Shown here: positions 5,182-5,298 of the stretch, piece by piece
Position numbering within the stretch: the stretch's first letter is position 1
Layout of the letters: each line of letters opens with the position of its first letter
NCBI GenBank assembly: GCA_030655675.1
Contig: JAUSPM010000094.1
Location: 1-5,298, forward strand
From: Methanosarcinaceae archaeon
GTDB taxonomy: Archaea; Halobacteriota; Methanosarcinia; Methanosarcinales; Methanosarcinaceae
DNA: 5,298 nt
Direction of reading: 5' to 3'
Translations under genes and position numbers: made by a program
Notes under the pieces: model-generated
What the model saw: only the letters and a program-made list of their open reading frames with translations
The model's database searches: none
What the model was told of the DNA's origin: nothing

Positions 5182-5298
5182 GTATTTGTATAGCTGTTTT
5201 AAAATGACTGCGCAAATGAAATGGTTTGATTTGAAACCAAAAACAATGCGACCGCCGCCAGGCGGCACGTTCCATACATACTAAATTGAATAATCGAA
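5182..5298 (+). repeat. 117-nt dispersed repeat, copy 2, reaching the window edge
   Basis: This is the second gapless copy, 302 nt to the right of copy 1. It keeps the hairpin CCGCC (5252-5256), loop GCCA, GGCGG (5261-5265); the stem is identical and one loop base differs. Identity is still perfect at the last base of the window, so the repeat probably continues beyond it. It has the same orientation as copy 1. Confidence 0.

Noticed and set aside
5090..5284. A 64-codon plus-strand ORF
   Set aside because: It runs through hairpins and into the non-coding repeat, lacks a ribosome-binding site, and its composition resembles no protein family. The matching frame in copy 1 is not maintained.
4880..5298. 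Repeats considered as a CRISPR array
   Set aside because: Only two copies of 117 nt with a 302-nt offset and 16% divergence; CRISPR repeats are short, nearly identical and evenly spaced.

Overview
The window looks like chromosomal DNA of a euryarchaeon, most likely of the Methanosarcinales or an ANME-type relative. The evidence is indirect: A/T-rich TATA-like promoter elements, a small protein with a C-x2-C-x17-C-x2-C zinc ribbon of a type known from Methanosarcina, an archaeal-type GH15 glucoamylase, and an archaeal glucose 1-dehydrogenase. No rRNA or tRNA is present to settle the taxonomy.

The left three quarters (1-3965) is a minus-strand run of three genes. In transcription order these are a class I FAD/NAD(P) disulfide oxidoreductase of the dihydrolipoyl dehydrogenase type (3965-2526), a zinc-dependent MDR-family glucose 1-dehydrogenase (2466-1381), and the first 408 codons of a GH15 glucoamylase-type hydrolase (1224 to the left edge). 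The last two make biochemical sense together: GH15 enzymes release glucose from alpha-glucans or trehalose, and the dehydrogenase oxidises glucose to gluconolactone, the entry step of the archaeal non-phosphorylative Entner-Doudoroff route. The oxidoreductase may be linked only by position. A hairpin-forming repeat built on a 9-nt CACAGAGNN unit separates the dehydrogenase from the GH15 gene, which has its own TATA-like sequence.

A divergent promoter region (3966-4318) separates these genes from one plus-strand gene (4319-4582). It encodes an 87-residue protein: a glycine/arginine-rich (RGG-like) N-terminal half, part of it a near-perfect 27-nt tandem duplication, followed by the zinc ribbon. 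Two inverted repeats that could act in transcription termination or as a 3' UTR follow it.

The right end (4681-5298) has no convincing gene. It holds two gapless 117-nt direct repeats 302 nt apart (about 84% identical by hand count). Each carries the same short GC-rich hairpin, and the second ends exactly at the window edge. Between them lie further dyads and what may be a diverged inverted partial copy. This repeat family is the least explained structure in the window. I see no complete novel gene system, CRISPR array or mobile-element gene here.
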